A stretch of 46,351 nucleotides of DNA from Candidatus Thermoflexus japonica (GCA_002898735.1 BEHY01000015.1:1-46351); one strand, 5' to 3'. Shown: positions 1 through 9,032, counted from the stretch's first letter. Numbers and translations: made by a program. The notes: generated from the letters alone by a model not told the origin.

Positions 1-212
1 CTGCGGCAGAGCAAGTAAACCTTAGGTTCTCCGATCTGGCAACCACGAAAGCGATCCCTCCGGACATTCACCGGGGGTGGCTTCAGGGCTCAGGCGGGTC
101 GCCGGACACGGAAGCGCCACCGCAGGAGGCATCACGGCCAGGTGGAACGCTTCCTTCGATCGCGTCCGCGCAAGCTGAGTTAAAATGTAGAGCGCATCCG
201 GGGAAGGAGGCC

Positions 213-533
213 ATGATGGGGGGGACCGGACAGCGGAAACCACAGGAAGAACAGGTCCGGCTTCACGCCATCGTGCATGGGATCGTCCAGGGCGTGAACT
301 TTCGATATTACACCCGGTTGCGGGCGGAGGCCCTCGGTCTGAGCGGCTGGGTGGCCAATCGCTCGGACGGCACCGTGGAGGTGGTGGCCGAGGGACCCCG
401 ATCGGCGGCGGAAGCCCTGCTCGCTTTCCTTCAGCAGGGCCCGCCAGCCGCCCGCGTGGATTATGTGGAAACCTACTGGGAGAGGCCGACCGGTGAATTC
501 CGGGGATTTCGCATCCGCTACGAGGTGGACTGA
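213..533 (+). CDS. acyP: acylphosphatase
   Basis: Small cytosolic enzyme (106 aa) that hydrolyses acyl phosphates such as acetyl- or carbamoyl-phosphate to the acid and phosphate. The acylphosphatase signature is clear: [11 protein letters not shown] near residues 20-30 carries the phosphate-binding loop and its arginine, and [17 protein letters not shown] supplies the catalytic asparagine and second signature. Length fits the family (about 90-100 aa) with a short extra N-terminus. The ATG is preceded by GGAAGGAGG at 202-210; a second ATG follows immediately at 216 and could also be used. The next gene begins a few bases after the stop, so the two are probably cotranscribed. Identity is secure; the physiological substrate is not known for this family. 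Confidence 0.93.
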   Translation: MMGGTGQRKPQEEQVRLHAIVHGIVQGVNFRYYTRLRAEALGLSGWVANRSDGTVEVVAEGPRSAAEALLAFLQQGPPAARVDYVETYWERPTGEFRGFRIRYEVD

Positions 534-540
534 GGCCCAG

Positions 541-1815
541 GTGCAGCGCCTGGCCTGGATCATCCTTCTGCTGTCCTTCGTCACCTGCGTGGGACTCAGC
601 GTCCTGATCCCATGGCAGGTCCTCACCTATCTTCGCACCTCCCATATCGGCACGCCCGCCCGGGTATCTGCCCTGTCCGGGGTCCTCCGTCTGGAGCATC
701 CGGAGAGAGAGCCGGTGGCGATCACCCCGGGCACCCCCTATTCCCGGCTGACGGAAGGCGATCTTCTGATCACGGATGCTCAATCCCAGGGCCTGGTGAT
801 CTTCTCCGAACCGCAGTTTTCCGCACCCCAGGATCTCGCAGCGGTCCAGATCTATCCCAACACCCAGGTGGAAGTCCGATACGCCCGCTACCCCCGGTTC
901 GGGATCAGCCCGGAGCCGGCGCGCATCACCCTCTATGTCCGCGCCGGCCGAATCCGGGTCATCCGCCTCGAAGGCCAGCGGGCCCTCGAGCTCGTGATCC
1001 AGACCCCCCACGGACAGGCGGAAGTGCTCTCCGGGGCGCTGGCCGCGGAGGTCCAGAACGACCGGACGGATTTCACCGTGCGTTCCGGCGAAGCCCGGGT
1101 GGGGAATTCAGCCGGGATCCGAACCCTGAAGAGCGATCAACGGGCGCGGATTGGGCTGGATGGCCGGGTGGAGGGACCGCTGGGAGCGGGGCGGAATTTG
1201 CTGCCGGACCTCTTCCGGGCGCCGTTGCCGGAGCGGAATGTGGAGGAGCCGGTTCCACCTGGCCAGTGGGCCATCTTCCGGTTTGTCAAGCAACCCGGCG
1301 AGAGCCCGGGGAAAGTGGCCCAGGATTCGGAGGCTGGCCGTCGCGTGCTGGCGATCTCGCGCTCCGGATTCGATCACGCCCAGACGGGGGTTTTCCTCCT
1401 CCTCAACCAGGATGTGCGGGATTTCCGCTCGCTTCAACTGCACATCACCCTGAAGATCCTCTTCCAGGATGTTGCAGTATGTGGGGTGGTGGGGACCGAA
1501 TGCCCGCTGATGATCCGCCTCGAATACAAAGACATCAACGGCAACGACCGCCAGTGGCTGCAGGGGTTCTACGCCATCGGAGAGGTGAGCCCCCAGACCC
1601 CGGAGAGCTGCCTTCCCCAGGTTTGCCCACCCCCTTATAACGTCCACGTCCGGGTTCCCCTCAGGGAATGGTATACCTTCGATTCGGGGAACCTGATGGA
1701 ATCGCTGCGAGCCATCGGGGCGCCTCCCGCCACCCTCACCCGCCTGCGGATCTATGCTTCCGGCCACAGTTATTCCGTGATGTTCTCGGAATTAGAGCTG
1801 ATCGGTGAGGAATAG
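541..1815 (+). CDS. membrane-anchored FecR-domain protein
   Basis: Protein of 424 aa if translation starts at the GTG 7 bases after the acylphosphatase stop; an in-frame ATG at 463 would overlap that gene deeply and is less likely. Residues about 4-27 form one hydrophobic segment (LAWIILLLSFVTCVGLSVLI), giving a single membrane anchor with the rest outside. Residues about 45-230 look like a FecR-type beta-rich domain (EGDLLITDAQSQGLVIF, then ARITLYVRAGRIRV, then LKSDQRARI). The C-terminal half resembles a beta-sandwich but I do not recognise a family. There is no FecI-type sigma factor or TonB receptor beside it, so an iron-signalling role should not be assumed. Function unknown. Confidence 0.72.
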   Translation: MQRLAWIILLLSFVTCVGLSVLIPWQVLTYLRTSHIGTPARVSALSGVLRLEHPEREPVAITPGTPYSRLTEGDLLITDAQSQGLVIFSEPQFSAPQDLAAVQIYPNTQVEVRYARYPRFGISPEPARITLYVRAGRIRVIRLEGQRALELVIQTPHGQAEVLSGALAAEVQNDRTDFTVRSGEARVGNSAGIRTLKSDQRARIGLDGRVEGPLGAGRNLLPDLFRAPLPERNVEEPVPPGQWAIFRFVKQPGESPGKVAQDSEAGRRVLAISRSGFDHAQTGVFLLLNQDVRDFRSLQLHITLKILFQDVAVCGVVGTECPLMIRLEYKDINGNDRQWLQGFYAIGEVSPQTPESCLPQVCPPPYNVHVRVPLREWYTFDSGNLMESLRAIGAPPATLTRLRIYASGHSYSVMFSELELIGEE

Positions 1816-1976
1816 CATTCTGCCCGGCCATGTCCGCTTCCCGGGGGAGGATTCACGCAGCCGGGCTTCGATTGGAGAGATAGGATCTGCTCCCCTCCCG
1901 GGGATGGGACTGGCCCCACCCCACGAGCCCTGAACAGAAGCCAACGGCGCAGCTTCCCCGGGAACCACCATAAGGT

Positions 1977-3116
1977 TCAATAAACCCCCTCGGCCCGGAT
2001 GACACCCCGGCGCGCGAGGTCCTCCAGATCCGTGGCTTCGACGCCAAGGCCTTTCAGGATCTCTACCGTGTGTTCCCCCAGGCGAGGAGGAGGGCCCATC
2101 GCCGCGAGCCGCCTGTGATCTATGGTAAACGGCAGGCTGGGGCGCTCATCCTGGAAATCGGGGGCGAGGTCGGCCAGCGACTGGATGGCCTCCGCCGGCT
2201 CCAGCACCGGTTCCAGGCAGGCATCGATGGTCCCCCGGAGCGCTTCCCATTCCCTCCGGGTCCGGCTCCGAAACAGCGCGGCTACCTCCGGGATCAGGGT
2301 GGGATCGAAGGCACGGGGGATCCACTCCGGATGTCCGACCGCTTCGCAGAAAGACCGCCAGAAGGCAGGCTCCAGAGCCGCCAGCGCCATCGCCCCCCCA
2401 TCCGCCGTGACATAAACCCGGTAACAGGGGAGCGCGCCGTTGAGGGGCATCCCCTCCCGGGCCGCCGGGAGCCCCGCCCGATGGGCCCGCCAGAAGGGTA
2501 GCATCCAGGTCACCACCACCTCAAAGATCGATGCGTCCAGGATGACCCCCCGGCCGGTCCGCTCGCGGTAGAAGAGGCCGGCCAGCACGGCGATCACCAG
2601 GGCCATCGCCCCCCCGAAATCGGCGACCGGCACCGCCGGCGGCATCGGAGGCCCTTCCCGGGGCCCATTAAGCCCCAGAAAGCCGGCCAGCGCGAGATAG
2701 TTCAGATCGTGCCCCGCCCGTTCCCGCCAGGCGCTGCCCGCTCCGTAGCCGGTGAGGGACGCATAGATCAGACGGGGCTGGTGGTTCAGGAGAAGCTCCG
2801 GGGACAGGCCCAGCCGGGCCATCACGCCCGGTCGGAAGCCCTCCACCACCACATCGGCCGATTGAACCAGGCGGAGGAAGAGCTCCCGGCCCTCCGGTTG
2901 TTTGAGATCGATGGCCACGCTCTTCTTGCCCCGGTTCACCGCGGTGAACCATGCGCCCATCCCCTCCACAAAGGGAGGCATCTCCCGAAGCCAGTCTCCC
3001 CCCTTCGGGGGCTCCACCCGGATGACTTCCGCGCCCATCGCCACCAGCCATTGCGTGGCGAAGGGGCCCGGCAGCAACCGGGTGAGATCCAGAACGCGGA
3101 TCCCCGATAGAGTCAT
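1977..3116 (-). CDS. CoA-transferase family III, alpha-methylacyl-CoA racemase-like
   Basis: Protein of 379 aa in the CaiB/BaiF (family III CoA-transferase) superfamily. It starts with the typical LSGIRVLDLTRLLPGPFATQ and has VIRVEPPKGGDW near 31-42. GHDLNYLALAG (His136) and VADFGGAMAL (Asp166) match the catalytic His/Asp pair of alpha-methylacyl-CoA racemases rather than the single Asp of formyl-CoA transferases, so racemisation of 2-methyl-branched acyl-CoAs is the best guess. The start at 3116 is preceded by GGAGGGGAGAAGGCG; an in-frame start 48 bases upstream lacks this. It lies 110 bp downstream of the F420 ligase gene on the same strand and may belong to that unit. A true CoA-transferase remains possible. 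Confidence 0.88.
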   Translation of the reverse strand: MTLSGIRVLDLTRLLPGPFATQWLVAMGAEVIRVEPPKGGDWLREMPPFVEGMGAWFTAVNRGKKSVAIDLKQPEGRELFLRLVQSADVVVEGFRPGVMARLGLSPELLLNHQPRLIYASLTGYGAGSAWRERAGHDLNYLALAGFLGLNGPREGPPMPPAVPVADFGGAMALVIAVLAGLFYRERTGRGVILDASIFEVVVTWMLPFWRAHRAGLPAAREGMPLNGALPCYRVYVTADGGAMALAALEPAFWRSFCEAVGHPEWIPRAFDPTLIPEVAALFRSRTRREWEALRGTIDACLEPVLEPAEAIQSLADLAPDFQDERPSLPFTIDHRRLAAMGPPPRLGEHTVEILKGLGVEATDLEDLARRGVIRAEGVY

Positions 3117-3226
3117 CGCCTTCTCCCCTCCACGGATCGCGCTTTGCCCTCGGGGGAGCGCCACAACCGCCGTCGCTCGAACAGGTCCCCCGAGCCTGAG
3201 GTTCCACCGAAGATCCGATGGTCGTA

Positions 3227-3985
3227 TCAGCGAAACAGATCATACGCTCGCTCCCGCACCAGCTCCCGGGCGGAGCTTTCCCGGGGGGTGAAGGAAAGAC
3301 CCCGGATCAGCACGGCGGGGACCCCCTCGGCAGCCTGGCCCAGCAACAGGGTCGCGGCCGAAGCCACCAGATCCCCCAGCGCGACCTCGGTGTGCTGCAG
3401 GATATAGCCGAAGAGATCCGGGCGCCCTCGCCAGTCCTCCAGCGCCGGGAGGCCGCTGACCCCGATGGCCACACCGATCACCCCCTTTCGGTGCGCCCGG
3501 CCATGGCTATCCGCGATCACCACACCGATATCCACGCCGAACCGCTGCCGGATCCCCTCCCGGATCCGCCGGGCGGAACCATCCGGATCCTCCGGGAGGC
3601 GGAGCACAATCTCCTCCCCTTCGGGGGCCACGTTCGAGCGATCCACGCCGGCATTGGCGCAGATGAACCCCAGGCGGTGTTCGACGATGATCAATCCGGG
3701 CCGCGTCCGGAGCACCTCGGCGGTGTCCCAGAGAATCACCTCCAGCAGGCGGGGATCCTTTCCCGTGATGCGGGCCAGCTCGAGAGCGCGAGCGGAGGGG
3801 GTCACGTCGGAAAGGCGGACGAAACGACCCTCCGCTTTCGAAACGATCTTCTGGGCCACCACCAGCACATCCCCCGCCTGCGGCCCTCCCCAGCGGCGCA
3901 GCGCCTCCGCCAGCAGGGCAACCAGATCGTCCCCAGGGCGGATGATCGGCAACCCTTCGAGAGGAAACAGGGTGATCGGTTTCAT
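3227..3985 (-). CDS. cofE: coenzyme F420:L-glutamate ligase
   Basis: GTP-dependent ligase (252 aa) that adds glutamates to coenzyme F420-0 in the cytosol, the last step in making F420. Family features: GDVLVVAQKIVSKAEGR near residues 38-54, LGFICANAGVDRSN (the metal/GTP region) near 105-118, VVIADSHGRAHRKGVIGVAIG near 155-175. Length matches stand-alone CofE (about 250 aa) and not the longer actinobacterial FbiB, which has an extra nitroreductase domain. Its ATG overlaps the stop of the F420-NADP reductase gene by four bases (ATGA), so the pair is translationally coupled. The genes that build F420-0 (cofC, cofD, cofG/H) are not in the window. Confidence 0.92.
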   Translation of the reverse strand: MKPITLFPLEGLPIIRPGDDLVALLAEALRRWGGPQAGDVLVVAQKIVSKAEGRFVRLSDVTPSARALELARITGKDPRLLEVILWDTAEVLRTRPGLIIVEHRLGFICANAGVDRSNVAPEGEEIVLRLPEDPDGSARRIREGIRQRFGVDIGVVIADSHGRAHRKGVIGVAIGVSGLPALEDWRGRPDLFGYILQHTEVALGDLVASAATLLLGQAAEGVPAVLIRGLSFTPRESSARELVRERAYDLFR

Positions 3986-4647
3986 TTTGAAATCCCCGTG
4001 ATCCGAATCCCCGCGCCCCGCACGTTGTAGCGGATGTTGAGTCCGATCAGCACGGCCGTAAGCCCTTCGATGATCGGAGCGTTCGCCAGAGGGCCTGCGT
4101 CGTAGGCGGTGAATCCGATGGCTTCGGCGAGGGCGATGACCCGGGCTTTGGCCTCCCGATGATCCCCCACCACCAGCACATCGCAGTCGGGGACCTCATC
4201 CAGATCGTGCAGATGGAGATGGGAGATGTTATGGAACGCGCCCACCACAGGGGTTTCGGGGCCCAGGATCCGCTGGGCTTCGGCGGTGGCGGATCCATCC
4301 GGCGGCGGAGCGTAACGGCGAGGGTTGCTGGGATCCAGCGGGACGACCACATCGATGATCAGCTTGCGGGCCAGGAGGTCTCGAAGGCTCTGAAGGAGCG
4401 ACGCATGGCCTTCGTAGGGAACGGCGACCACCACGACCTCGCCCCAGGCGGCCGCCTCGGCGTTCGAAAGGCCGATGAGCTCCGCGACAGGGATCATCGC
4501 CCGCAGGCGCTCTGCGGTATGACGGGCCCGCTCTGGATCCCGGGAGCCGATGGCAACCGGGAAACCCGCCCGGGCCCAGCGGAGCGCCAGCCCGGAGCCC
4601 TCTTTTCCGGTCCCTCCCAGAACCGCAATGCGTGAACGGGAAGCCAT
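3982..4647 (-). CDS. npdG: F420-dependent NADP oxidoreductase
   Basis: Enzyme of 221 aa that exchanges hydride between reduced F420 and NADP in the cytosol. The N-terminus IAVLGGTGKEGSGLALRWA is the NADP-binding Rossmann loop as found in Fno/NpdG, and GSRDPERA contributes the 2'-phosphate contact. Later VVVVAVPYEGH and GAFHNISHLHLHDL are also typical of the family. The chosen ATG (4647) is preceded by GAAGGAGGAGCGCTGG; longer in-frame starts lack a ribosome binding site. It is first in a two-gene unit with cofE. Finding it together with cofE indicates that this organism makes and uses F420. Reduction of other substrates by this fold is possible, but the cofE linkage supports the call. Confidence 0.9.
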   Translation of the reverse strand: MASRSRIAVLGGTGKEGSGLALRWARAGFPVAIGSRDPERARHTAERLRAMIPVAELIGLSNAEAAAWGEVVVVAVPYEGHASLLQSLRDLLARKLIIDVVVPLDPSNPRRYAPPPDGSATAEAQRILGPETPVVGAFHNISHLHLHDLDEVPDCDVLVVGDHREAKARVIALAEAIGFTAYDAGPLANAPIIEGLTAVLIGLNIRYNVRGAGIRITGISK

Positions 4648-4947
4648 CCAGCGCTCCTCCTTCATATGGTAAATTAGATGTGGTGCGACGGATCGTCTTA
4701 TGGGGCCTTTAAGGGCGGAGCGGGGCACCGGAGGGGTTCTGCTCAGCCCTCAAAGATCGTTGAGTTAATATATCATAAGATGGACGCCGCGGGTTTTCTG
4801 CCGGGGCTTCAGGGATCGGGCGGGTCATCTTCGGCGGCCTGTCCGATCCTCATTCTCCCTGGGGCTCAAAGAGCCCTGGGGAGAAGGCATCCGGCCCTCG
4901 TGGAAGTCCCATTGCGCAAACCCTGAACCTGAACCGGAGGTGCTCGC
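4648..4947. other. divergent intergenic region between npdG and the coiled-coil gene
   Basis: Three hundred bases separate the divergent starts. An AT-rich patch at 4769-4790 (gttgagttaatatatcataa) probably contains promoter elements, but I cannot fit a clean -35/-10 pair on either strand. No gene is visible. Confidence 0.4.
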
Positions 4948-5286
4948 ATGGCGCAGGATAAAGATCTGGGGGATCTGGAAGCCTTCTTCCGCCGTCTGGA
5001 ATCCGATCCGGAATCGATCGATGCGGAAACCCTCATCGGAGCATTTCGCGCGATCCGCCGCTGGATGCTGGTCTCCGCGATGCGCCTCCAGGTGCTGGAG
5101 GAGCGGATGGCGGAGCTGGAGGCAGCACGCCGTCGGCTGGAGGAACGAATGGCGCAGCTGGAGGCGGCGATAGAAGCATTGCAGCGACGCCACGAGGAGA
5201 GCGAAGCGCTCCTTCGACAGATCCTGACCCACAACCTCTGGTGGGATCTCGCGCGAGGGGCCATGCCATTGCTTTCCATGAATTAA
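4948..5286 (+). CDS. small coiled-coil protein, function unknown
   Basis: Protein of 112 aa that I do not recognise. The first 40 residues are acidic and helical (LGDLEAFFRRLESDPESIDAE). Residues about 45-95 form a strong heptad-type coiled coil rich in Glu, Arg, Leu and Ala with a near-repeat: LEERMAELEAARRR is followed by LEERMAQLEAAIEA. The C-terminus (LWWDLARGAMPLL) is hydrophobic. CCGGAGGTG lies 6 bases before the ATG, which supports real translation. It stands alone, divergent from npdG and convergent with tgt. Oligomerisation through the coiled coil is likely; a scaffold or partner-binding role is a guess. Confidence 0.75.
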   Translation: MAQDKDLGDLEAFFRRLESDPESIDAETLIGAFRAIRRWMLVSAMRLQVLEERMAELEAARRRLEERMAQLEAAIEALQRRHEESEALLRQILTHNLWWDLARGAMPLLSMN

Positions 5287-5323
5287 CAAAGCGTCAGGCG
5301 GCTGGCCTCCTCCTGGAGCTCTC

Positions 5324-5359
5324 GGGGCCGTGGGGCGCCGAAGGCACCCTCACGGCCCC
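5324..5359. repeat. imperfect GC-rich hairpin between convergent genes
   Basis: GGGGCCGTG and CACGGCCCC (5324-5332 and 5351-5359) pair around an inner GGGCGCC-gaa-GGCACCC stem with one mismatch and one bulged T. It lies between the stops of the coiled-coil gene and tgt. No T-run follows on either strand, so it is not a classical terminator. The GGCGCC core with a three-base loop recurs at 15251-15272, 32900-32934 and 33521-33557. Confidence 0.55.
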
Positions 5360-5388
5360 AAACGGCGGAGCTCTCCCGCACCATCCTC

Positions 5389-6531
5389 TCAGCCTTCCAC
5401 CCCAGGCTCCGGGTCCATCGGGAGGGTGGCCTGGGCCTCCAGCACAGCGGCCCGGAAGTCCGCAAAGCGCCCTTCCAGGATCGCCTGGCGCATTTCTTCC
5501 ATGAACCGGAACATCGTATACAGGTTATGCAGCGTGGTCAGATACATTGCCAGAGGTTCCCCCACATTGAACAGGTGCCGCAGATAGGCGCGGGAGAACC
5601 GCCTGCAGGTGGGACATCCGCACGCCTCATCGATCGGCCGGGGGTCCTCCGCATAGATGGCGTTGCGCAGGTTCAGACGCCCATCCCGCGTGATCGCCGT
5701 CCCATGCCGGGCCACCCGCGTGGGCATCACGCAATCGAAGAGATCCACCCCCCGCGCCACCGCCTCCACAAAATCCACCAGGGTCCCCACGCCCATGAGA
5801 TACCGGGGTTTCTCTTCTGGAAGCAGGGCGTCCATGAGCTCCAGCGTGCGGTAGGTCAGAGGCTTCGGCTCGCCGACCGACAGGCCCCCGATGGCGTAGC
5901 CGGGGAAATCCAGGCTGACCAGGAAGCGCGCGCTTCGGGTCCGCAGATCCTCGAACACCCCACCCTGCACAATGCCGAAGAGGGCCTGGTCGGTTCGGGC
6001 ATGCGCGGCCCGGCAGCGCTCGGCCCAGCGATGGGTCCGCTCCAGGGCCTTCACGTTGTAATCGTAATCCATGGGCGGGGGGCATTCATCCAGACACATG
6101 ATCAGATCCGCCCCCAGATTCTCCTGGATACGGATCGCCTTCTCCGGGGTGAACCGGTGGAGGGATCCATCCAGGTGGGAGCGGAAGGTGACGCCATCCT
6201 CGTCCACTTCCCGCAGCCCCTGGAGGCTGAAGATCTGGAAGCCGCCGCTGTCGGTGAGGATGGGGCCGTTCCAGCCCATAAAGCGGTGGAGCCCGCCCAG
6301 GCGGGCGATCCGTTCATCGCCGGGCCGCAGATACAGGTGATAGGTGTTCGCCAGGATCAGATGGGCACCCAGGTCCTCGAGGTCCCATGCGGGGATGGTC
6401 TTCACCGCCCCCTGGGTGCCCACGGGGGCGAAACACGGCGTTGGAATGCGCCCGTGGGGCGTATCCAGAAACCCTGCCCGCGCCCGCCCATCGCGGGCCA
6501 ATACCACGAACCGGAAGCCCTCTGGAGGCAT
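5389..6531 (-). CDS. tgt: tRNA-guanine transglycosylase
   Basis: Enzyme of 380 aa that exchanges guanine-34 of GUN-anticodon tRNAs for the queuosine precursor preQ1. Family motifs are all present: TPCFAPVGTQGAVKT at the N-terminus, LILANTYHLYLRPG, ILTDSGGFQIFSL with the catalytic/substrate Asp, FGIVQGG, GGLSVGEPK, DLFDCVMPTRVARHG with the nucleophile Asp, and the zinc site C-x-C-x2-C with a downstream His (CGCPTCRRFSRAYLRHLF). Length is normal. The ATG at 6531 follows AGGAAG by six bases; a GTG at 6546 adds five residues and is the alternative. No other queuosine gene is adjacent. Confidence 0.97.
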   Translation of the reverse strand: MPPEGFRFVVLARDGRARAGFLDTPHGRIPTPCFAPVGTQGAVKTIPAWDLEDLGAHLILANTYHLYLRPGDERIARLGGLHRFMGWNGPILTDSGGFQIFSLQGLREVDEDGVTFRSHLDGSLHRFTPEKAIRIQENLGADLIMCLDECPPPMDYDYNVKALERTHRWAERCRAAHARTDQALFGIVQGGVFEDLRTRSARFLVSLDFPGYAIGGLSVGEPKPLTYRTLELMDALLPEEKPRYLMGVGTLVDFVEAVARGVDLFDCVMPTRVARHGTAITRDGRLNLRNAIYAEDPRPIDEACGCPTCRRFSRAYLRHLFNVGEPLAMYLTTLHNLYTMFRFMEEMRQAILEGRFADFRAAVLEAQATLPMDPEPGVEG

Positions 6532-6655
6532 ATACCGCTTCCTCACCCTATGTTTTCTTTTGGCTGGTTCCTCTCCCTCCGAGCCCTTGAAGGAGCGCCG
6601 GCTGAGGGAAGCCGCCGGCTCCCTCCGACCCGACCACCGTGAATCCAGAGCGAGC

Positions 6656-8998
6656 TTACGCCTGCTCCCGCTCTGGACCCAGATAGGCCATCGCCTCTTC
6701 GTGATCGCCGTCCATCACCAGGTGGAGGTATCGGCCGCCGGTGACCCCCGGAACATCGATGACCTTCACGCAGGAGGCGTAAGGAGCTTCCTCCGGCAAC
6801 AGGGCGGTCAGGCTGTTAGGCGCCTGGAGGAAGAAATCGGCCTGGAAGATCGCCCGCTCATCGTCCGGGATGATGGCCAGAGGATAGATCTGGGCCTCAA
6901 TCAGATCCCGGAAGAAATGGGTCCCGTAAGAAAGCTCAGGGGATCCCTGGGCGCCCCGCAGCCCGATCTCCACCAGGGCCCGGGCGTTGTAGATGTCGGC
7001 GTAGCCGACCTTCACCCCGAGGTAAGGGTTCACGCTGCCCCACCGGCCGGGCCCGATCAGGATGAAACGCTCCCCCGCCAGACGCCGGTTCAACCGCCCG
7101 ATGAGGCGGGCGATCTCCAGCCGCGCGCTCAGCTCCGGGATGCGGGTGTAGGCGATGGGGTCCACATAGATGACATAACGGATGTTATACACCGCCCCGT
7201 GAGGCACCATGTGGTGAGAGGTGAACACGATGTCCTCTGCAGGGAGATCCCGTGGGATCCGGGGGCTGGCGGCCTGCTCGCGGTCGGTCTGCGGCCGGCA
7301 CTGCAGGAGCCGGAGCATGGGCCGGGGCGGCCGCCCATCCCCCAGGAGGACCGCGAACTCCACATCGACGGGCCGACCGTAGTAGCGTTCCAGTTTGCGC
7401 AACACCGCCCGCATCAGGGGGGCGAAATCCGTTTCCTGGAGGAGGCGATCGAAGGTGATAACCAGCGAGCGGGGATCGACGTTGCGGCCGATCAGGGGCT
7501 GGAGGTAATCCCCCTTATGGACCAGGGCCAGGTAAGCCAGGCCAGGGTAATCCCCCTCCAGCACCTCGTGGATGGGCATGGTGCGGAAGGCGTTCTCCTC
7601 CAGGTCGATGACATCGATGAAGTGCTGGGTATACCGGGCGATGGCCTGGGGATCCTTCTCCGGGCGTAGGCCCGGATGGCTGAGGGCGACCATGCGGGGG
7701 TAATCGTGGGCCACCCGCTCCACTGCACGGGTGCCCAGCCCGAGCACCATCCGCACGAAACCATCCTCCCGCCGGATCCGCGGGCTCCAGCGGAAGGGAT
7801 TCCGGGAGTAAGCCACCCCGGCGATCGGCGGGAAGAAGTAGCGGCCGTAGCGAACCCCTTCCACCTTCTGGAGGAGGATCGCCATCCGCTCGTCGTAATC
7901 CACCAGCCCGACGTGCCGCCGATAGATCAGGGGATCGGGATGGAAGACGCTGGCGTAGACCCGCTTGATGGCCGTCAGCAGCGTCTCCAGGTTCTCCTCG
8001 AGGGATCCCTGGTTGGGGCAGAAATGGCTCTCGTATTTGCCGGCGAAAGAAGCCCCGAAGTTGTCCTCCAGGAGACTGGAGGAGCGAACGATGAGCGGAT
8101 GCCGGCCGACCTCCCGGAGCAGCTCCCGCAGCCGCTGGACGAACCAGGCCGGGAATCGTCCTTCCAGGAAGGCATGCTGCACCTCCGGGAACTCCGCACG
8201 GATCTCCTCCTCGGACTTGTATTTCTGATTCAGATAAGGAAGCAATCCGTTTCGTTCCATGAACTCGTAGAAGACATCGGCCCCGATGAACCAGGATTCG
8301 GGGATGCTCACCCGCTCGACCAGCGGGAAGGGATCCTCGGGGTCCGGCGTCTGGAGAACCCGCCAGGCCAGCATCATCCCCGCCGCCTTGCCGCCGATCT
8401 TCCCCTGCCCGATCCGCCGCTCATAGATCGACCGCAGGTCCGCCGAGGTGAAGTGCTCGCGGGCGATCCCCACGAAGGCCAGCTGGTCGCTGATGATGCT
8501 CTTGATGAGGACCACGCGGATCTCTTTGAGATGGGGGAGCACCGCTTTGCGCTGCTCGGGGGGCACGGCCTCGTAGGATTCCGCCTGGGCGAAGAGCGCC
8601 TCCACCGGGGCCAGCTCCGGGTTGAACGTGAGAACCGGGCGATGCCCCGGCGCCCGCTCCTCAAGCACGGAGCGGACGATCTCCACGAACAGGCTGTGGG
8701 GGAGATTGTAGGCGAAATAGAACTCCGTCAGCTGGTCCCGGATCTGGGCCAGCCGCTCCTCCCACTCCTCCGCCGATTCCTGGCCGAAGGGATCGGTGAG
8801 CCCTTCGAGGCGCTGGGAGATCAGGGCCTTCTCCCGGACCTCCTCCTCGAAGGCCTCGGGGGTGATGATGCCGCGGGCGAACAGCTCCTGACGCATCCGC
8901 TCCCGAATCCGACGGGCCAGGATCGGGTAGCGGAGGATCTCCAGGTGCAGGGCCAGCGCCGGCGGCAGATGCCAGGGGTATCCGTGTTCGCCATCCAT
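6656..8998 (-). CDS. PEP-synthase-like protein with only the nucleotide-binding domain
   Basis: Protein of 780 aa related to the N-terminal PEP/pyruvate-binding (ATP-grasp) domain of PEP synthase and pyruvate phosphate dikinase. Matching motifs run in order: IGGKAAGMMLA in the glycine loop, HPLIVRSSSLLEDNFGASFAGKYES (dikinase VRSS..ED..GASFAG), GVAYSRNPF, DVEFAVL and LLQCRP. An N-terminal region of about 190 residues precedes it. After LLQCRP, where PEP synthase continues into the phosphohistidine swivelling domain, there is instead about 200 residues with PHGAVYNIRYVIYVDP and LIGPGRWGS and no TSxxGG-type His motif. The reaction is therefore unlikely to be ordinary PEP synthesis; ATP-dependent phosphotransfer to another partner is inference. 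The start at 8998 was chosen because a good promoter lies just upstream and inside the longer reading frame. Confidence 0.8.
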   Translation of the reverse strand: MDGEHGYPWHLPPALALHLEILRYPILARRIRERMRQELFARGIITPEAFEEEVREKALISQRLEGLTDPFGQESAEEWEERLAQIRDQLTEFYFAYNLPHSLFVEIVRSVLEERAPGHRPVLTFNPELAPVEALFAQAESYEAVPPEQRKAVLPHLKEIRVVLIKSIISDQLAFVGIAREHFTSADLRSIYERRIGQGKIGGKAAGMMLAWRVLQTPDPEDPFPLVERVSIPESWFIGADVFYEFMERNGLLPYLNQKYKSEEEIRAEFPEVQHAFLEGRFPAWFVQRLRELLREVGRHPLIVRSSSLLEDNFGASFAGKYESHFCPNQGSLEENLETLLTAIKRVYASVFHPDPLIYRRHVGLVDYDERMAILLQKVEGVRYGRYFFPPIAGVAYSRNPFRWSPRIRREDGFVRMVLGLGTRAVERVAHDYPRMVALSHPGLRPEKDPQAIARYTQHFIDVIDLEENAFRTMPIHEVLEGDYPGLAYLALVHKGDYLQPLIGRNVDPRSLVITFDRLLQETDFAPLMRAVLRKLERYYGRPVDVEFAVLLGDGRPPRPMLRLLQCRPQTDREQAASPRIPRDLPAEDIVFTSHHMVPHGAVYNIRYVIYVDPIAYTRIPELSARLEIARLIGRLNRRLAGERFILIGPGRWGSVNPYLGVKVGYADIYNARALVEIGLRGAQGSPELSYGTHFFRDLIEAQIYPLAIIPDDERAIFQADFFLQAPNSLTALLPEEAPYASCVKVIDVPGVTGGRYLHLVMDGDHEEAMAYLGPEREQA

Positions 8999-9032
8999 CC
9001 GGGTTTGCCCAGCGGAGGGATTCTGGATCCTG

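Noticed and set aside
1..18. Six codons ending in TAA at the left edge as the tail of an upstream gene
   Set aside because: Too short to support; any frame could end this way by chance.
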